64,000 bases of DNA from Paraburkholderia metrosideri (GTDB taxonomy: Bacteria > Pseudomonadota > Gammaproteobacteria > Burkholderiales > Burkholderiaceae), in contig NZ_CAJHCP010000002.1 in assembly GCF_904848625.1 (NCBI RefSeq), positions 372,001 through 436,000 on the forward strand, read 5' to 3'. This document shows positions 35,504 to 44,746 of the stretch, piece after piece. A program made the position numbers and the translations under genes. The number at the start of each line of letters is the position of its first letter. Positions within the stretch are counted from its first letter, which is position 1. The notes beneath the pieces are model-generated. The model ran no database searches. It saw only the letters and a list, made by a program, of their open reading frames with translations, and was not told the DNA's origin.

Positions 35504-36409
35504 ATGAGCGAGCGGGTAGATGCACCCATCAATGAGATAGCGGTGTTTGTGGCGGTTGCTCAAACCGGCAGCTTCACACGTGCAGCTGAAGAAATCGGTA
35601 GCAGCAAGTCCAATGTGGGTAAGGCGGTCCAGCGCCTTGAGGCCCGACTCGGCTCACAGCTGTTTCAGCGCACGACCCGCGCGGTCCGGCTGACCGAGGA
35701 CGGCGAAACGTATCTCCTTGCGGCGCAGGAGGCCCTCGATGGTCTTCGAGAAGCGGAGCAGCAGCTCGCCTCGAGGCGCGCTGAGCCCGCTGGGCGGGTC
35801 AAGATTGACCTGCCAGCAGGCTTTGGACGACTGCTGCTGCCGAGCTTCATCCAGCTTCGGGAAAAGTATCCCAAGCTCACGGTGGAGATGGCCCTGACTG
35901 ACCGGATGTCGGACCCGGTCGGCGAGGGGTGGGACGTTGTTGTTCGCATTGGCGCATTGCCGGACGACAGTGAATTTACCGTGCGCAAGCTCTGCGACCT
36001 GAGGCTAGGTCTGTACGCATCGCCTGAGTATCTCGCGCGCCGGGGAGACGTAAAGACGCTCACAGAGCTGACTGACCACGACGCTATAGTTTTCCGTGGC
36101 CCAACGGGTCGGCTACGTTCGTGGACAGTGAGAGAAAACGATACGGCGCGGGAAATTGTGCCGCATCCTGTGCTCGTACTTGCAGACGGGCAGGCGCTCG
36201 TTGATGCGGCGGTGGCGGGTTTCGGCATTACGCAGATTCACGACCGTGTCGCGCTTCCGCATGTGCGTGCTGGTCGCCTTGTACACCTGCTGCCGGAGGC
36301 AGATGTCAACGGGCCGCCCGTGCATGCCATCATCTCGCTTGGGCAGAAGATGACCGCCAAGACCCGGGCGGTGGTCAATCACCTTGCCGAGACTCTGCAG
36401 AACGAATAA
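35504..36409 (+). CDS. LysR family transcriptional regulator
   Basis: Regulator of 301 residues. HTH at residues ~15-45 (VAVAQTGSFTRAAEEIGSSK, then SNVGKAVQRLEARLG), substrate-binding domain from ~95, and the usual FGITQIHDRVALPHVRAGRLV near the end. It belongs to the group that regulates nearby oxidoreductase or transporter genes. Likely targets are the DHA2 exporter and epoxide hydrolase upstream, whose intergenic region has LysR-like repeats (inference). Confidence 0.93.
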   Translation: MSERVDAPINEIAVFVAVAQTGSFTRAAEEIGSSKSNVGKAVQRLEARLGSQLFQRTTRAVRLTEDGETYLLAAQEALDGLREAEQQLASRRAEPAGRVKIDLPAGFGRLLLPSFIQLREKYPKLTVEMALTDRMSDPVGEGWDVVVRIGALPDDSEFTVRKLCDLRLGLYASPEYLARRGDVKTLTELTDHDAIVFRGPTGRLRSWTVRENDTAREIVPHPVLVLADGQALVDAAVAGFGITQIHDRVALPHVRAGRLVHLLPEADVNGPPVHAIISLGQKMTAKTRAVVNHLAETLQNE

Positions 36410-36577
36410 CGAACAGGCATACGTTGGGTGCCCGGCTGCGATGCCGGGCAGGCTTGACCCGGCTCGTGGAAGCCCCGGCGGTTTAATGGGTGCGTCCGTG
36501 CAGCTGATTTCATCAGTGCTCGCGCGACACGAAGCCCGTGGCTGCACGCGGCAAATCAATGACGCATTCCAGTCGAA

Positions 36578-36841
36578 ATGGTCAGACAGGATGCTACTCC
36601 GCGAATTCTTGACGCTGACGCCCGATACACCCTCGCTTTCAGTTGCTCCAGTGAAGTGGGCATCAATGGAACAGTATTGTTCTGGGCCGTTAATCCTACG
36701 AACACTAAAGAATGCAAAATAACAAATTATATTTTCGCCGATTTAGAACAATCCATATCCGCGACTTCACCTTGCACGGCCGCTAATTCCGACTGTCGCT
36801 TTCCAGGCTACACAGTAACCACTCCATCGAGCTTTATCTGA
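36578..36841 (+). CDS. Doubtful small ORF in an AT-richer stretch
   Basis: An 87-codon frame in a region (36410-37040) with lower GC than the neighbours. It contains four Cys in a possible secreted-type pattern (CSSEVGINGTVLFW, SPCTAANSDCRFPG) but no signal peptide, no clear ribosome site and no family I know. It could be the end of a truncated exported protein. The rest of 36410-37040 shows nothing I can support. Confidence 0.2.
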   Translation: MVRQDATPRILDADARYTLAFSCSSEVGINGTVLFWAVNPTNTKECKITNYIFADLEQSISATSPCTAANSDCRFPGYTVTTPSSFI

Positions 36842-37040
36842 AGTCTGAAAGGTTTCAGAATGCGAGCATTGGTTGGGTCGAAAAATGCACGAAGTTGGGC
36901 AGCGTTGCGCGCTGGACAACAGTTGCAATCAATAAAGCTTTTCTACCGGTATGCGGTGGCTTTGCGCAGATGACGCTGTCAGGTGTTGCGGCGCGCACAA
37001 GAGAGAACGCAAGGGTAGTGGCGTGTTTCAGGAGCAGGCA

Positions 37041-37460
37041 ATGCGTTTTCTCAAAAACAACAGGGACCCGTGGGGCCACCTGCTTGGCGAGCTCAGGGTT
37101 TCTTCAAAGGGCCTTAAACGGGATACAACCCGCGGGCTTTCCGCAACACAAGTCATACTCAAGGCGCGGACGATTTATACGCCGCCGCCAGAACTTGTTG
37201 TGAGCATTGTGGAGCGCACGGGGCCGACCTCGGCGACCGTAACCTGGAATGAACCGAGTTGCAGGTATGGCTACCAGACTTGGCGGGCCGCAATATCTCG
37301 CTTGTCCGGCGTCTGCGTCATCAGTGGAAAAGTTATTCGACGGGGAGACCTGGTATTTAAGCCTCAGGGGAGACTGGTTCCTCTGAACGCACACGCGATG
37401 ATTCTTCAATCAGTAGTCGACATACTTGCGCCCCTTCTTGAAGAAGACGAGTCCCCGTAA
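37041..37460 (+). CDS. DUF3331 domain protein
   Basis: Protein of 139 residues with the landmarks of DUF3331, a Burkholderia-type family: SATVTWNEPSCRYGYQTW, SGVCVISGKVIRRGDLVF and a C-terminal NAHAMIL. The two Cys-containing segments could form a metal or redox site. The ATG at 37041 follows GGAG by 6 nt. Function unknown. A paralogue lies at 47645-48235. Confidence 0.78.
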   Translation: MRFLKNNRDPWGHLLGELRVSSKGLKRDTTRGLSATQVILKARTIYTPPPELVVSIVERTGPTSATVTWNEPSCRYGYQTWRAAISRLSGVCVISGKVIRRGDLVFKPQGRLVPLNAHAMILQSVVDILAPLLEEDESP

Positions 37461-37711
37461 GTTGGTACAAGGCATTAAGCAGGCTCTCCAAGGATTGTTC
37501 GATGACGACAAGAAATCAATTCGGAAAACCAATCTTTATCTGAAGCGACAGTCTGGCTAATCTTGGTTTGCGCCGGTGGCGGGAAGCCTCCAGCAGCCAA
37601 ATGAAGGGGTCTTTGCCATGACCAATGCTTTCACTCATCAAACTGGCGATTCAATGGGTTCGCGACTTCTGCGCGTTTCGCTCGCGCTGATTCTGCCCAG
37701 CGCCGCCAGTG

Positions 37712-37939
37712 ATGCTCTCGTGGAGGGCAGCGGAGGCATTGGTCGCGCAGGGACCTACCCTTCTTGAACAGGCGGCTCTCGATAAGTACAGCTTTGTGCG
37801 TGACGGATACATGCAGCGACGTGCATATCTGTTGAACGAGGGTAAAGCTCTGCCTTCATACGAAGAGCCCGCCGAGAGCGCCAGCGATTTGGCTGTTCAG
37901 GCGCAGCCTGGTGGGGAAGCCGCGGCTGCTTCGAAGTAG
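37712..37939 (+). CDS. Small hypothetical protein, possibly frameshifted at its start
   Basis: 75 codons reading PTLLEQAALDKYSFVRDGYMQ and ending in Ala/Glu-rich sequence. A neighbouring frame from the ATG at 37618 starts MTNAFTHQTGDSMGSRLLRV with a hydrophobic continuation and breaks off near 37700. One original gene may thus be split by a frameshift around 37695-37710. No family recognised. Confidence 0.4.
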   Translation: MLSWRAAEALVAQGPTLLEQAALDKYSFVRDGYMQRRAYLLNEGKALPSYEEPAESASDLAVQAQPGGEAAAASK

Positions 37940-37957
37940 AGATGAGGGATTGGACCG

Positions 37958-38194
37958 ATGAACGGCGCTATAACCCGCAGCGAAGGCCAGGTTGCAATGT
38001 CTGGGTTTGACGTTGCAACGCTGGTCGACTGCGCAATCTGTGGGTCGCCGGACGTTTCAGTGGTCGGCGACGAAGAAGCTAGGGCGAAGTTTGAGTTTGT
38101 CAGGGATGGAAGCACGGATAGCACAAGGCTTGCGACCCTGGCTCTGGTAGTCTCGTGTGCCGAGTGCGGCGTAACCTACGGGCTGCAATCCTGA
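37958..38194 (+). CDS. Small putative zinc-ribbon protein
   Basis: Protein of 78 residues with two CxxC knuckles, DCAICGS near residue 30 and SCAECG near residue 68, spaced as in a zinc ribbon. GAGGGA lies 8 nt before the ATG. It follows the previous small gene by 18 nt and is followed by a strong terminator, which supports a real transcription unit end. Function unknown. Confidence 0.55.
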   Translation: MNGAITRSEGQVAMSGFDVATLVDCAICGSPDVSVVGDEEARAKFEFVRDGSTDSTRLATLALVVSCAECGVTYGLQS

Positions 38195-38210
38195 TTCGAT
38201 TTGATGGGCG

Positions 38211-38246
38211 AAAAAAGCGCGAATTCGGCAGTCCTCGCGCTTTTTT
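38211..38246. terminator. Bidirectional intrinsic terminator
   Basis: AAAAAAGCGCGA (38211-38222) pairs perfectly with TCGCGCTTTTTT (38235-38246) over a 12-nt loop; T-tracts exist on both strands. It can end the small-gene unit on the plus strand and any minus-strand transcript from the efflux operon. Confidence 0.9.
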
Positions 38247-38286
38247 CTGTTTCTGCTCGTCGGACCAGAAACGCTGATCCGACTTT

Positions 38287-38513
38287 GGAGTTTAGAACTT
38301 GCGTGCCGCTCGCGTGCTGATAGGCCGCCATCGCGTAGAAGTCAGTGCGCTTGGACAGCCCCTAGTCGGCGCCGAGCGAAGCCTGGTGATAGCTCGCTGA
38401 TGTGTCGCCGCTCGCCTTCATGTACGTCTAGCCTGTACCCACGAGCAACGCGGGCGTGAGTTGGTACGCAGGCTATTGTCGTAGTTGTCGACGGGCTGCG
38501 TAAAGCTCAACTC
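38287..38513 (-). pseudogene. Remnant of a Burkholderia-type outer-membrane porin
   Basis: Minus-strand fragments match the C-terminal strands of general porins: ELSFTQPVDNYDNSLR, then after a small deletion YQLTPALLVGTG-stop-TYMKASGDTSASYHQASLGAD-stop-GLSKRTDFYAMAAYQHASGTQ. Both stops are TAG where porins have Tyr. The N-terminal part and the final strand are missing. It lies between the terminator and the outer-membrane channel gene. Confidence 0.75.
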
Positions 38514-38525
38514 ACGACTGCTCCG

Positions 38526-40076
38526 TTACTTCTGTGCGACTGCTGTTTGCACCGGGGCTGTGGTCCCAACCTGTCCAATGGCCGGCTGGACAGGTTGGGG
38601 GACCACGTCACCCCAGCCGCCGCCAAGCGCGCGAATCAGGTTGACTGTGGAGGCAGCCTGCACGCCTTGCAATTGCACCGCTGAGCGGCGGGCCTGCAGG
38701 ACGGTGCGCTCCGCATCGATGACGTCGAGATAGTTCACCGCGCCCTCGGTGTATTGCGAGCGGGAGAGGTCTGCTGCACGTTGTGATGCCGTGACGGCTT
38801 CGTTCTGCGTCTTCGTCTGGTCTTCCAGGATGCGCATGTCCGACAGGTTGTCTTCGACCTCCCGGAACGCCACGAGCACCTGCTGCCGATAGTTCGCGAC
38901 ATCCTCCTCGTAGACGGCGCGCGCATTCGCAAGGTTGCCTTTGCGACGTCCACCGTCAAAAATCGGGATGTTCAGCGCCGTCCCTGCAAGAGGTCCGAGC
39001 AAGAAAGCGCGGCTGCTCCATTTGAAGAGGTCACCAATCGTCGCCGATTCGAAGCCGCCTGTACCTGTGATGGTGAGCGAAGGAAAGAACGCCGCCTTCG
39101 CGATACCGATACGCGAGTTCGCCGCGGCCATCGAACGCTCTGCAGCCGCGATGTCCGGCCGACGCTCGAGCAGCGAAGAGGGCAGTCCCGGCGGCACGCG
39201 CAGGTTGACCGGCGCAATCGGGTCCGCGACCATAGAGAACTCGGCCGGCGCCTTGCCGAGTAATACCGCGAGGCTGTGCTCAGATGCGGCTCGAAGACGC
39301 TGCACAGTCATTGCATCCGACTGCGCAGTGGCCAGTTCGGCCTTCGCCCTCGAGAGGTCGAGTTCAGTGATTTCGCCTTCCGAATAGCGGCGCTGTACCA
39401 GATTCAGGGCCTGCTGTCTGAGGTCGACAGCGTTCTTGAACACCTCGGATTCGGCGTCGAGTTCACGCAGTGCGAAGTAGTTCTGGGCGACGTCTGCCTG
39501 CAGGGCAAGCATCACCGAGCGAAACAATGCTTCGCTGCGCTGCGTGTCGGCGCGCGCCGCGTCGACTGTCGACGCAACACGACCAAAAAGGTCGACTTCA
39601 TACGATGCGCTGGCCTGAGCGCGCCAGAAGGTCTGCTGCGGTACATTCGTGCCATCCGACTCAAAGAGGGAAGCGGCTGAGACCCGCTGCCTCGTCGGAC
39701 CGAAGCCCGCGTCGAGCGACGGGAACAGACCTGCGCGCGCGGCCTGGTTCATCGCCCGTGCTTCCTTCACACGGGCTGCTGCCGCTTTGAGGTTCTGGTT
39801 CGCATCCAACGCCTGCTGTTCGAGTTCGTTCAGCTTCGCGTCCTCGAACACGGTCCACCATTCACCGCGTGCGACGTCTTCGGACGGTTGCGCCGTCTTC
39901 CATGTGCCGGTTTCTTCCGATGACAACGGCTGCTGCGGCGCCTCTTTGAAAGTTGCGGTCGTGGGCGTCGATGGCACCTCGTACTTGGGTGCCAGCGAGC
40001 AGCCGGCCAGAATCAGCAGGGCGCTCATCAGCAGCGAGCCGGCAAAACCCTTCTTCGTTAAAAAAATTCCTTTCAT
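38526..40076 (-). CDS. Outer-membrane efflux channel of a MexEF-OprN-like system
   Basis: NodT/OprM-type lipoprotein of 516 residues. The signal peptide ends in the lipobox LAGC followed by SLAPKYEVP; the OEP repeats contain YEVDLFGRVAS and LNIPIFDGGRRK, and NLIRALGGGW marks the end of the fold, followed by a Pro/Gln-rich tail of ~30 residues. The start at 40076 has AAGGAGAC upstream and lies 10 nt after the pump stop, so it is the last gene of the adaptor-pump-channel operon. Its 3' end contains a long inverted repeat. Confidence 0.94.
   Translation of the reverse strand: MKGIFLTKKGFAGSLLMSALLILAGCSLAPKYEVPSTPTTATFKEAPQQPLSSEETGTWKTAQPSEDVARGEWWTVFEDAKLNELEQQALDANQNLKAAAARVKEARAMNQAARAGLFPSLDAGFGPTRQRVSAASLFESDGTNVPQQTFWRAQASASYEVDLFGRVASTVDAARADTQRSEALFRSVMLALQADVAQNYFALRELDAESEVFKNAVDLRQQALNLVQRRYSEGEITELDLSRAKAELATAQSDAMTVQRLRAASEHSLAVLLGKAPAEFSMVADPIAPVNLRVPPGLPSSLLERRPDIAAAERSMAAANSRIGIAKAAFFPSLTITGTGGFESATIGDLFKWSSRAFLLGPLAGTALNIPIFDGGRRKGNLANARAVYEEDVANYRQQVLVAFREVEDNLSDMRILEDQTKTQNEAVTASQRAADLSRSQYTEGAVNYLDVIDAERTVLQARRSAVQLQGVQAASTVNLIRALGGGWGDVVPQPVQPAIGQVGTTAPVQTAVAQK
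38565..38599. repeat. 13-bp perfect inverted repeat inside the channel gene
   Basis: CCCAACCTGTCCA (38565-38577) and TGGACAGGTTGGG (38587-38599), 9-nt loop, within the last 25 codons of the channel gene. The stem can be extended with a small bulge. It may protect or shorten the transcript end. Confidence 0.7.
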
Positions 40077-40086
40077 GACGGTCTCC

Positions 40087-43000
40087 TTATTCCTGAAGGG
40101 CTGGTTCCGGTACTTTCGCACCGGGAGCGGTTAAACCGCCTGCGGAGCCACCTTTGCCACCGTTGCTGTCGCGCTCGCCATCGTGGCTGTGCGGACCATG
40201 AACGTGCGGATGCTTACCATGTTTGTCCGTGAGCTGTTTGCCGCCAGAGAGTTTGCGGAGAATTACATAGAACACAGGGGTGAGAATCAGACCAAACAGC
40301 GTTACTCCCAGCATCCCGAAGAAGACGGCGATACCCATTGCGCGACGCATTTCTGAACCTGCTCCAGTGGAGATAACCAGCGGAATCACACCCATGATGA
40401 ACGCGATGGAGGTCATCAGAATCGGACGCAAACGCAGACGGCAGGCTTCAATCGCGGCCTGAACAATCGTGCGGCCCTGAATTTCCAGCTCACGTGCGAA
40501 CTCCACAATGAGAATCGCGTTTTTCGCCGACAACCCCACCAGCACCATCAGACCAATCTGGGTGAAGATGTTGTTGTCACCCCGGGTGAGCCACACGCCG
40601 AAGAGCGCGGACAGAATGCTCATTGGCACAATCAGCAGAATCGCCAGTGGCAGCGTCAAGCTTTCATACATGGCGGCCAGCACGAGGAACACCAGTAGGA
40701 CACTGATAGGGAACACCCAGAAGGCTGCGTTGCCCGTCAGAATCTGTTGATATGTCAGGTCGGTCCATTCGAACTTGATGCCGTGCGGCAAAGTTTCAGC
40801 CGCGATGCGTTCGACAGCGGCCATTGCCTGGCCGGACGAATATCCCGGCGCCGGTCCACCATTGATATCCGCCGCGAGAAAGCCGTTGTAGCGAATAACC
40901 GTCTCCGGACCGAACGTCGGCGTCACCTTGATGAGCGACGACAGCGGGACCATCTCACCCGATGCATTGCGGGTCTTGAGTTGGAGAATGCTTTCAGCCG
41001 AGGTGCGGAACGGAGCATCAGCCTGCGCACGAACCTGATAGACACGACCGAACTTGTTGAAATCGTTCACGTACAGCGAGCCCAGGTAAATCTGCATCGT
41101 GTCGAACACGTCAGTCACGGAGACGCCCAGTTGCTTGGCTTTCTCGCGGTCCAGTTCAACGTTCAGTTGCGGGACGTTAATCTGATAGCTTGAGAAAGAC
41201 GGGCCGAGTTCGGGCGCTTTTGCTGCAGCCGCGAGGAACGATTGAACCGCCTTGTTCAGCGCTTCGTAACCCAGTGCGCCACGGTCTTCAATCTGCAGCT
41301 TGAACCCGCCGATAGTACCCAGACCCGACACCGGAGGGGGTGGAAAGGGCGCAATCATTGCGTCCTTGATGCCCGCATATTCCTTGTTCAGATTTCCGAC
41401 AATTGCCGTTGCCGATTCATCCCTGGTGCGATGTTTCGACGGGCTCATCACAGGGAACACCAGGCCGCTGCTCGATGAATTCATCAGGCCGGTAACGTTC
41501 AAGCCCGGGAATTCCGGCGAGTGCACGACACCCGGCTGCTTGCGGGCAATGATGCCCATCTCATGAACGACTTTCTCTGTCCGGTCGAGCGATGCACCCG
41601 GAGGCAACTGCAGAATGCTAACGAGGTAGTCCTTGTCCTGACCCGGCACAAAGCCGCCGGGCACAATCTTGCCGAACAGGAACGTGCCGCCCAGCAGGAC
41701 TCCATAGACGACCATCATCGCGGCCTTGCGATTGATGATGCCGCCGACACCCTTACCGTACGCTTCCGAGCCACGATGGAACACCTTGTTGAACACGTTG
41801 AAGAACGGTCCCAGAATGCGGTCCATGATTCGGGTGAGCCAGTCCTTGGGCGCGTGATGGTCTTTCAGCAGCAGCGCTGAAAGCGCGGGCGACAGTGTGA
41901 GCGAGTTGAACGCCGAGATGACGGTCGAAATCGCAATCGTCATCGCGAACTGCTTGTAGAACTGACCGGTCAGGCCCGACATGAATGCCAGCGGCACGAA
42001 CACGGCTACGAGAGTCAGCGCAATGGCGACAATCGGTCCACTAACCTCCCGCATCGCTTCGTACGAAGCCTCAAGTGGCGTCAGGCCCGCAGCGATGTTT
42101 CGCTCGACGTTCTCCACCACCACAATCGCATCGTCGACCACGATCCCGATGGCCAGAACCATGCCGAATAGAGACAAAGCATTAATGGTGAAGCCGAATG
42201 CCAGCATCAACGAGAACGTACCCACAATCGACACGGGCACTGCCAGCAATGGAATCAGAGAGGCTCGCCAGGTCTGCAGGAAGACGATAACAACGATAAC
42301 GACAAGAACGATAGCTTCAAAGAGAGTGTGGACAACCGCGTCGATACTTTCCCGGACGAATTGCGTCGGGTCGTAGACAATCTTCGCTTCGACACCTTCG
42401 GGCATGTCTTTCTGCAACTCTGCCGTGATTCGACGAACATCGGTCGAAATCTGAAGTGAGTTGGCATTGGGCTGCTGGAAGATGATGAGTTGCACGCCCG
42501 GCTTGCCGTCGAGGCTTGCGCGCAGAGCATATTCCGCTGCGCCCATCTCCACGCGAGCCACATCGCTCAGATGCGTCACAGCGCCGTCCGACGATGTCTT
42601 CAGGATGATGTTGCGGAACTCTTCCTCGGTCTTCAGCCGGCCCTGTGCGTTCACGCTCAATTGCATCGGCACGTTCGTCGTCATCGGAGCGCCGCCGACG
42701 ATACCGGCCGCAACCTGAACGTTCTGCTCGCGAATCGCCTTCACGACGTCGGTTGCCGTCAGGTTCTGACGGGCCACCTTCGTCGGGTCGAGCCACACGC
42801 GCATGGAGTAGTCGCCAGCACCCCACATTGCAACTTCGCCAACGCCCGGGACCTGTGCAAGCCGGTCCTTGACGTTGATAAGGGCGTAGTTGCGCAGATA
42901 TGTGAGGTCATACCGTCCGTTCGGCGACACGAGGTTCACACCCATCGTCAGAGTAGGCGACGACTTGACGGTGGTGACCCCCAGGCGCTGTACGTCCTCG

Positions 43001-43362
43001 GGAAGACGCGGCATGGCTTGGGAAACCCGGTTCTGCACGAGTTGCTGTGCCTTATCGGGGTCCGTGCCGAGCTTGAACGTCACTGTCGTCGTCATCGCGC
43101 CATCGCTATTAGCCTGCGACTGCATGTACAGCATGTTCTCGACGCCGTTAATCTGCTCCTCGATTGGAGAGGCGACAGTTTCAGCAATGACCTTGGGATT
43201 CGCGCCCGGATACTGTGCGCGAACTACAACCGACGGCGGCACAACTTCCGGGTATTCGGCCGTTGGCAATTTTGTTAGCGCGATGAAACCCGCTAGCACA
43301 ATCACCACCGACAGAACGGCCGCGAAGATTGGCCTGTCGATGAAAAATTTTGAGATGTTCAT
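40087..43362 (-). CDS. RND multidrug efflux pump, MexF/CeoB-like
   Basis: HAE1-family proton antiporter of 1091 residues. Features shared with MexF include FFIDRPIFAAVLSVVIVLAG at the start, the relay pair in GIVVDDAIVVVENVER, PPPPVSGLGTIGGFKLQIED, and ACRLRLRPILMTSIAFIMG. Relatives export chloramphenicol, fluoroquinolones and trimethoprim. The C-terminus has an unusual extension rich in His and Gly (KHGKHPHVHGPHSHDGERD, then GGKGGSAGG) not found in MexF. It is encoded between its adaptor and channel. Confidence 0.95.
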   Translation of the reverse strand: MNISKFFIDRPIFAAVLSVVIVLAGFIALTKLPTAEYPEVVPPSVVVRAQYPGANPKVIAETVASPIEEQINGVENMLYMQSQANSDGAMTTTVTFKLGTDPDKAQQLVQNRVSQAMPRLPEDVQRLGVTTVKSSPTLTMGVNLVSPNGRYDLTYLRNYALINVKDRLAQVPGVGEVAMWGAGDYSMRVWLDPTKVARQNLTATDVVKAIREQNVQVAAGIVGGAPMTTNVPMQLSVNAQGRLKTEEEFRNIILKTSSDGAVTHLSDVARVEMGAAEYALRASLDGKPGVQLIIFQQPNANSLQISTDVRRITAELQKDMPEGVEAKIVYDPTQFVRESIDAVVHTLFEAIVLVVIVVIVFLQTWRASLIPLLAVPVSIVGTFSLMLAFGFTINALSLFGMVLAIGIVVDDAIVVVENVERNIAAGLTPLEASYEAMREVSGPIVAIALTLVAVFVPLAFMSGLTGQFYKQFAMTIAISTVISAFNSLTLSPALSALLLKDHHAPKDWLTRIMDRILGPFFNVFNKVFHRGSEAYGKGVGGIINRKAAMMVVYGVLLGGTFLFGKIVPGGFVPGQDKDYLVSILQLPPGASLDRTEKVVHEMGIIARKQPGVVHSPEFPGLNVTGLMNSSSSGLVFPVMSPSKHRTRDESATAIVGNLNKEYAGIKDAMIAPFPPPPVSGLGTIGGFKLQIEDRGALGYEALNKAVQSFLAAAAKAPELGPSFSSYQINVPQLNVELDREKAKQLGVSVTDVFDTMQIYLGSLYVNDFNKFGRVYQVRAQADAPFRTSAESILQLKTRNASGEMVPLSSLIKVTPTFGPETVIRYNGFLAADINGGPAPGYSSGQAMAAVERIAAETLPHGIKFEWTDLTYQQILTGNAAFWVFPISVLLVFLVLAAMYESLTLPLAILLIVPMSILSALFGVWLTRGDNNIFTQIGLMVLVGLSAKNAILIVEFARELEIQGRTIVQAAIEACRLRLRPILMTSIAFIMGVIPLVISTGAGSEMRRAMGIAVFFGMLGVTLFGLILTPVFYVILRKLSGGKQLTDKHGKHPHVHGPHSHDGERDSNGGKGGSAGGLTAPGAKVPEPALQE

Positions 43363-43379
43363 GGTGACCTTCTCACGTG

Positions 43380-44555
43380 TTACGCAGCGGATTTGGCGGC
43401 GTCGGCCATGTTGACCATGTGCGGGCTGACGGTGTCGCTTGGCTTGGCGTGCATCATGCCGTTGACGACGACCCGCTCACCATCCTTGAGCCCTGAGGTC
43501 ACGACGCGAAGGTTGTCGTGCAGACCGCCCAGTTGGACTTCCCGGTAGACGACCTTGTTCGCCCGGTCGACAACCAGCACAAACTTCTTAGCCTGGTCGG
43601 TGCCGACGGCCGCATCGTCAATCAGAATGGCCGGATGGGGCTCACCGCCGCCAACTTTGACGCGGGCGTAGAGACCCGGAACAAGTGCGCCGTCTGCGTT
43701 GTCGATGGTCGCGCGCACGCGGATCGTGCCGGACGATGTGTCGAGCCGGTTATCAACTGACGTAACCGCACCTTTGCGCGAGTACCCGTCTTCATTCGCA
43801 AGGCCCAGCGACACCGGCACCTTCGAATTCCGGTCGCGGCCCAGGTATTGCAGATACGTCTGTTCGTCGACATCGAACGACGCGTAAATCGGCGACACCG
43901 AGACCAGCGTCGTGAGCAAAGGCGCGCTCGCACCAATCGAAACGACATTGCCCACGGTCAGTTCAGCACGCGATACGCGGCCCGTTACCGGGGCTGTAAT
44001 GCTGGTGTATCCGAGATTGACCTGTGCGGCTTCCAGAGCCGCCTCAGCGGCCTTTACACCCGCAGCAGCCTCGCGAGAAGCATTCTGCTTTTCGTCGTAG
44101 TCACGCTTCGCGATTGCGTTGTCGGCGAGCAGGCGGTCAGCACGAGCTGCATCGGTCGCCGTGTAAATCGCGCGCGCTTTTGCTGCCGCAACCTGGGCCG
44201 CGGCGCGGTCAACTTCAGCCTGATAAGGGCGAGCGTCAATCGTGAAAAGTGGGTCGCCTTTTTTCACCAGCGCGCCGTCCTTGAAGTGGACGGCAACAAT
44301 GGTGCCAGCGACGAGCGGGCGGACGTCGACGTGGTCAATGGCTTCGAGGCGGCCCGAATAGCGTTGCCAATCCGTGATGGTCTGCGAGAGGACAACCGCG
44401 ACGTCAACTTCGGTGGCCGGTGGCGGCGCGTCAGCGGCCCGAGCTGCACTCACCGGACCCGAGGTGGTCCCGTGGGTGAAGCCAATGCCTGCAACTGCGC
44501 CGACAACTGCCAGCGCACCGAGCGCGGCAGTGAGTCGTTTACGATTGATAAGCAT
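43380..44555 (-). CDS. RND efflux adaptor, MexE/CeoA-like
   Basis: Periplasmic membrane-fusion protein of 391 residues. It starts with a signal/anchor segment (ALGALAVVGAVAGIGF), then the barrel-sandwich YSGRLEAIDHVDVRPLVAG with AVHFKDGALVKKGDPLFTID, a coiled-coil hairpin, and NLGYTSITAPVTGRVSRAE. These blocks follow MexE-type adaptors. It is the first gene of the three-gene pump operon; the stop lies 17 nt before the pump start. An inverted repeat lies 80-100 nt upstream. Confidence 0.94.
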   Translation of the reverse strand: MLINRKRLTAALGALAVVGAVAGIGFTHGTTSGPVSAARAADAPPPATEVDVAVVLSQTITDWQRYSGRLEAIDHVDVRPLVAGTIVAVHFKDGALVKKGDPLFTIDARPYQAEVDRAAAQVAAAKARAIYTATDAARADRLLADNAIAKRDYDEKQNASREAAAGVKAAEAALEAAQVNLGYTSITAPVTGRVSRAELTVGNVVSIGASAPLLTTLVSVSPIYASFDVDEQTYLQYLGRDRNSKVPVSLGLANEDGYSRKGAVTSVDNRLDTSSGTIRVRATIDNADGALVPGLYARVKVGGGEPHPAILIDDAAVGTDQAKKFVLVVDRANKVVYREVQLGGLHDNLRVVTSGLKDGERVVVNGMMHAKPSDTVSPHMVNMADAAKSAA

Positions 44556-44634
44556 GAGTAGTAATCCTGATAGATTAAAGACGGTCTGTAAAAACGTGAC
44601 AGGTTTGGATTTCAGTTCAGCGCCGTCTTTGCCT

Positions 44635-44654
44635 TACACCAATCATTGGGTGTA
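44635..44654. promoter_or_regulatory. Inverted repeat upstream of the MexE-like gene
   Basis: TACACC (44635-44640) and GGTGTA (44649-44654) flank CCAATCATTGG-like sequence in the 191-nt gap between the hydrolase and adaptor genes. It is a possible LysR site, allowing a promoter of the pump operon separate from the hydrolase gene. Confidence 0.4.
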
Positions 44655-44746
44655 CAGCGTTGACGGAAGTATGGACTCCGTGTTTCTTGTTATAAAGTAT
44701 CGAACAGTGGTTTCTTTGTATTCAGAGAAGCGACAATTCCGCCCGG

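Noticed and set aside
33909..35525. 538-codon open frame antisense to the second DHA2 exporter and EgtD remnant
   Set aside because: His/Arg/Gln-rich composition typical of a reverse frame; the plus-strand exporter is clear.
36855..37203. Short open frames on both strands before the DUF3331 gene
   Set aside because: None has a ribosome site or family motif, and they overlap the supported gene at 37041.
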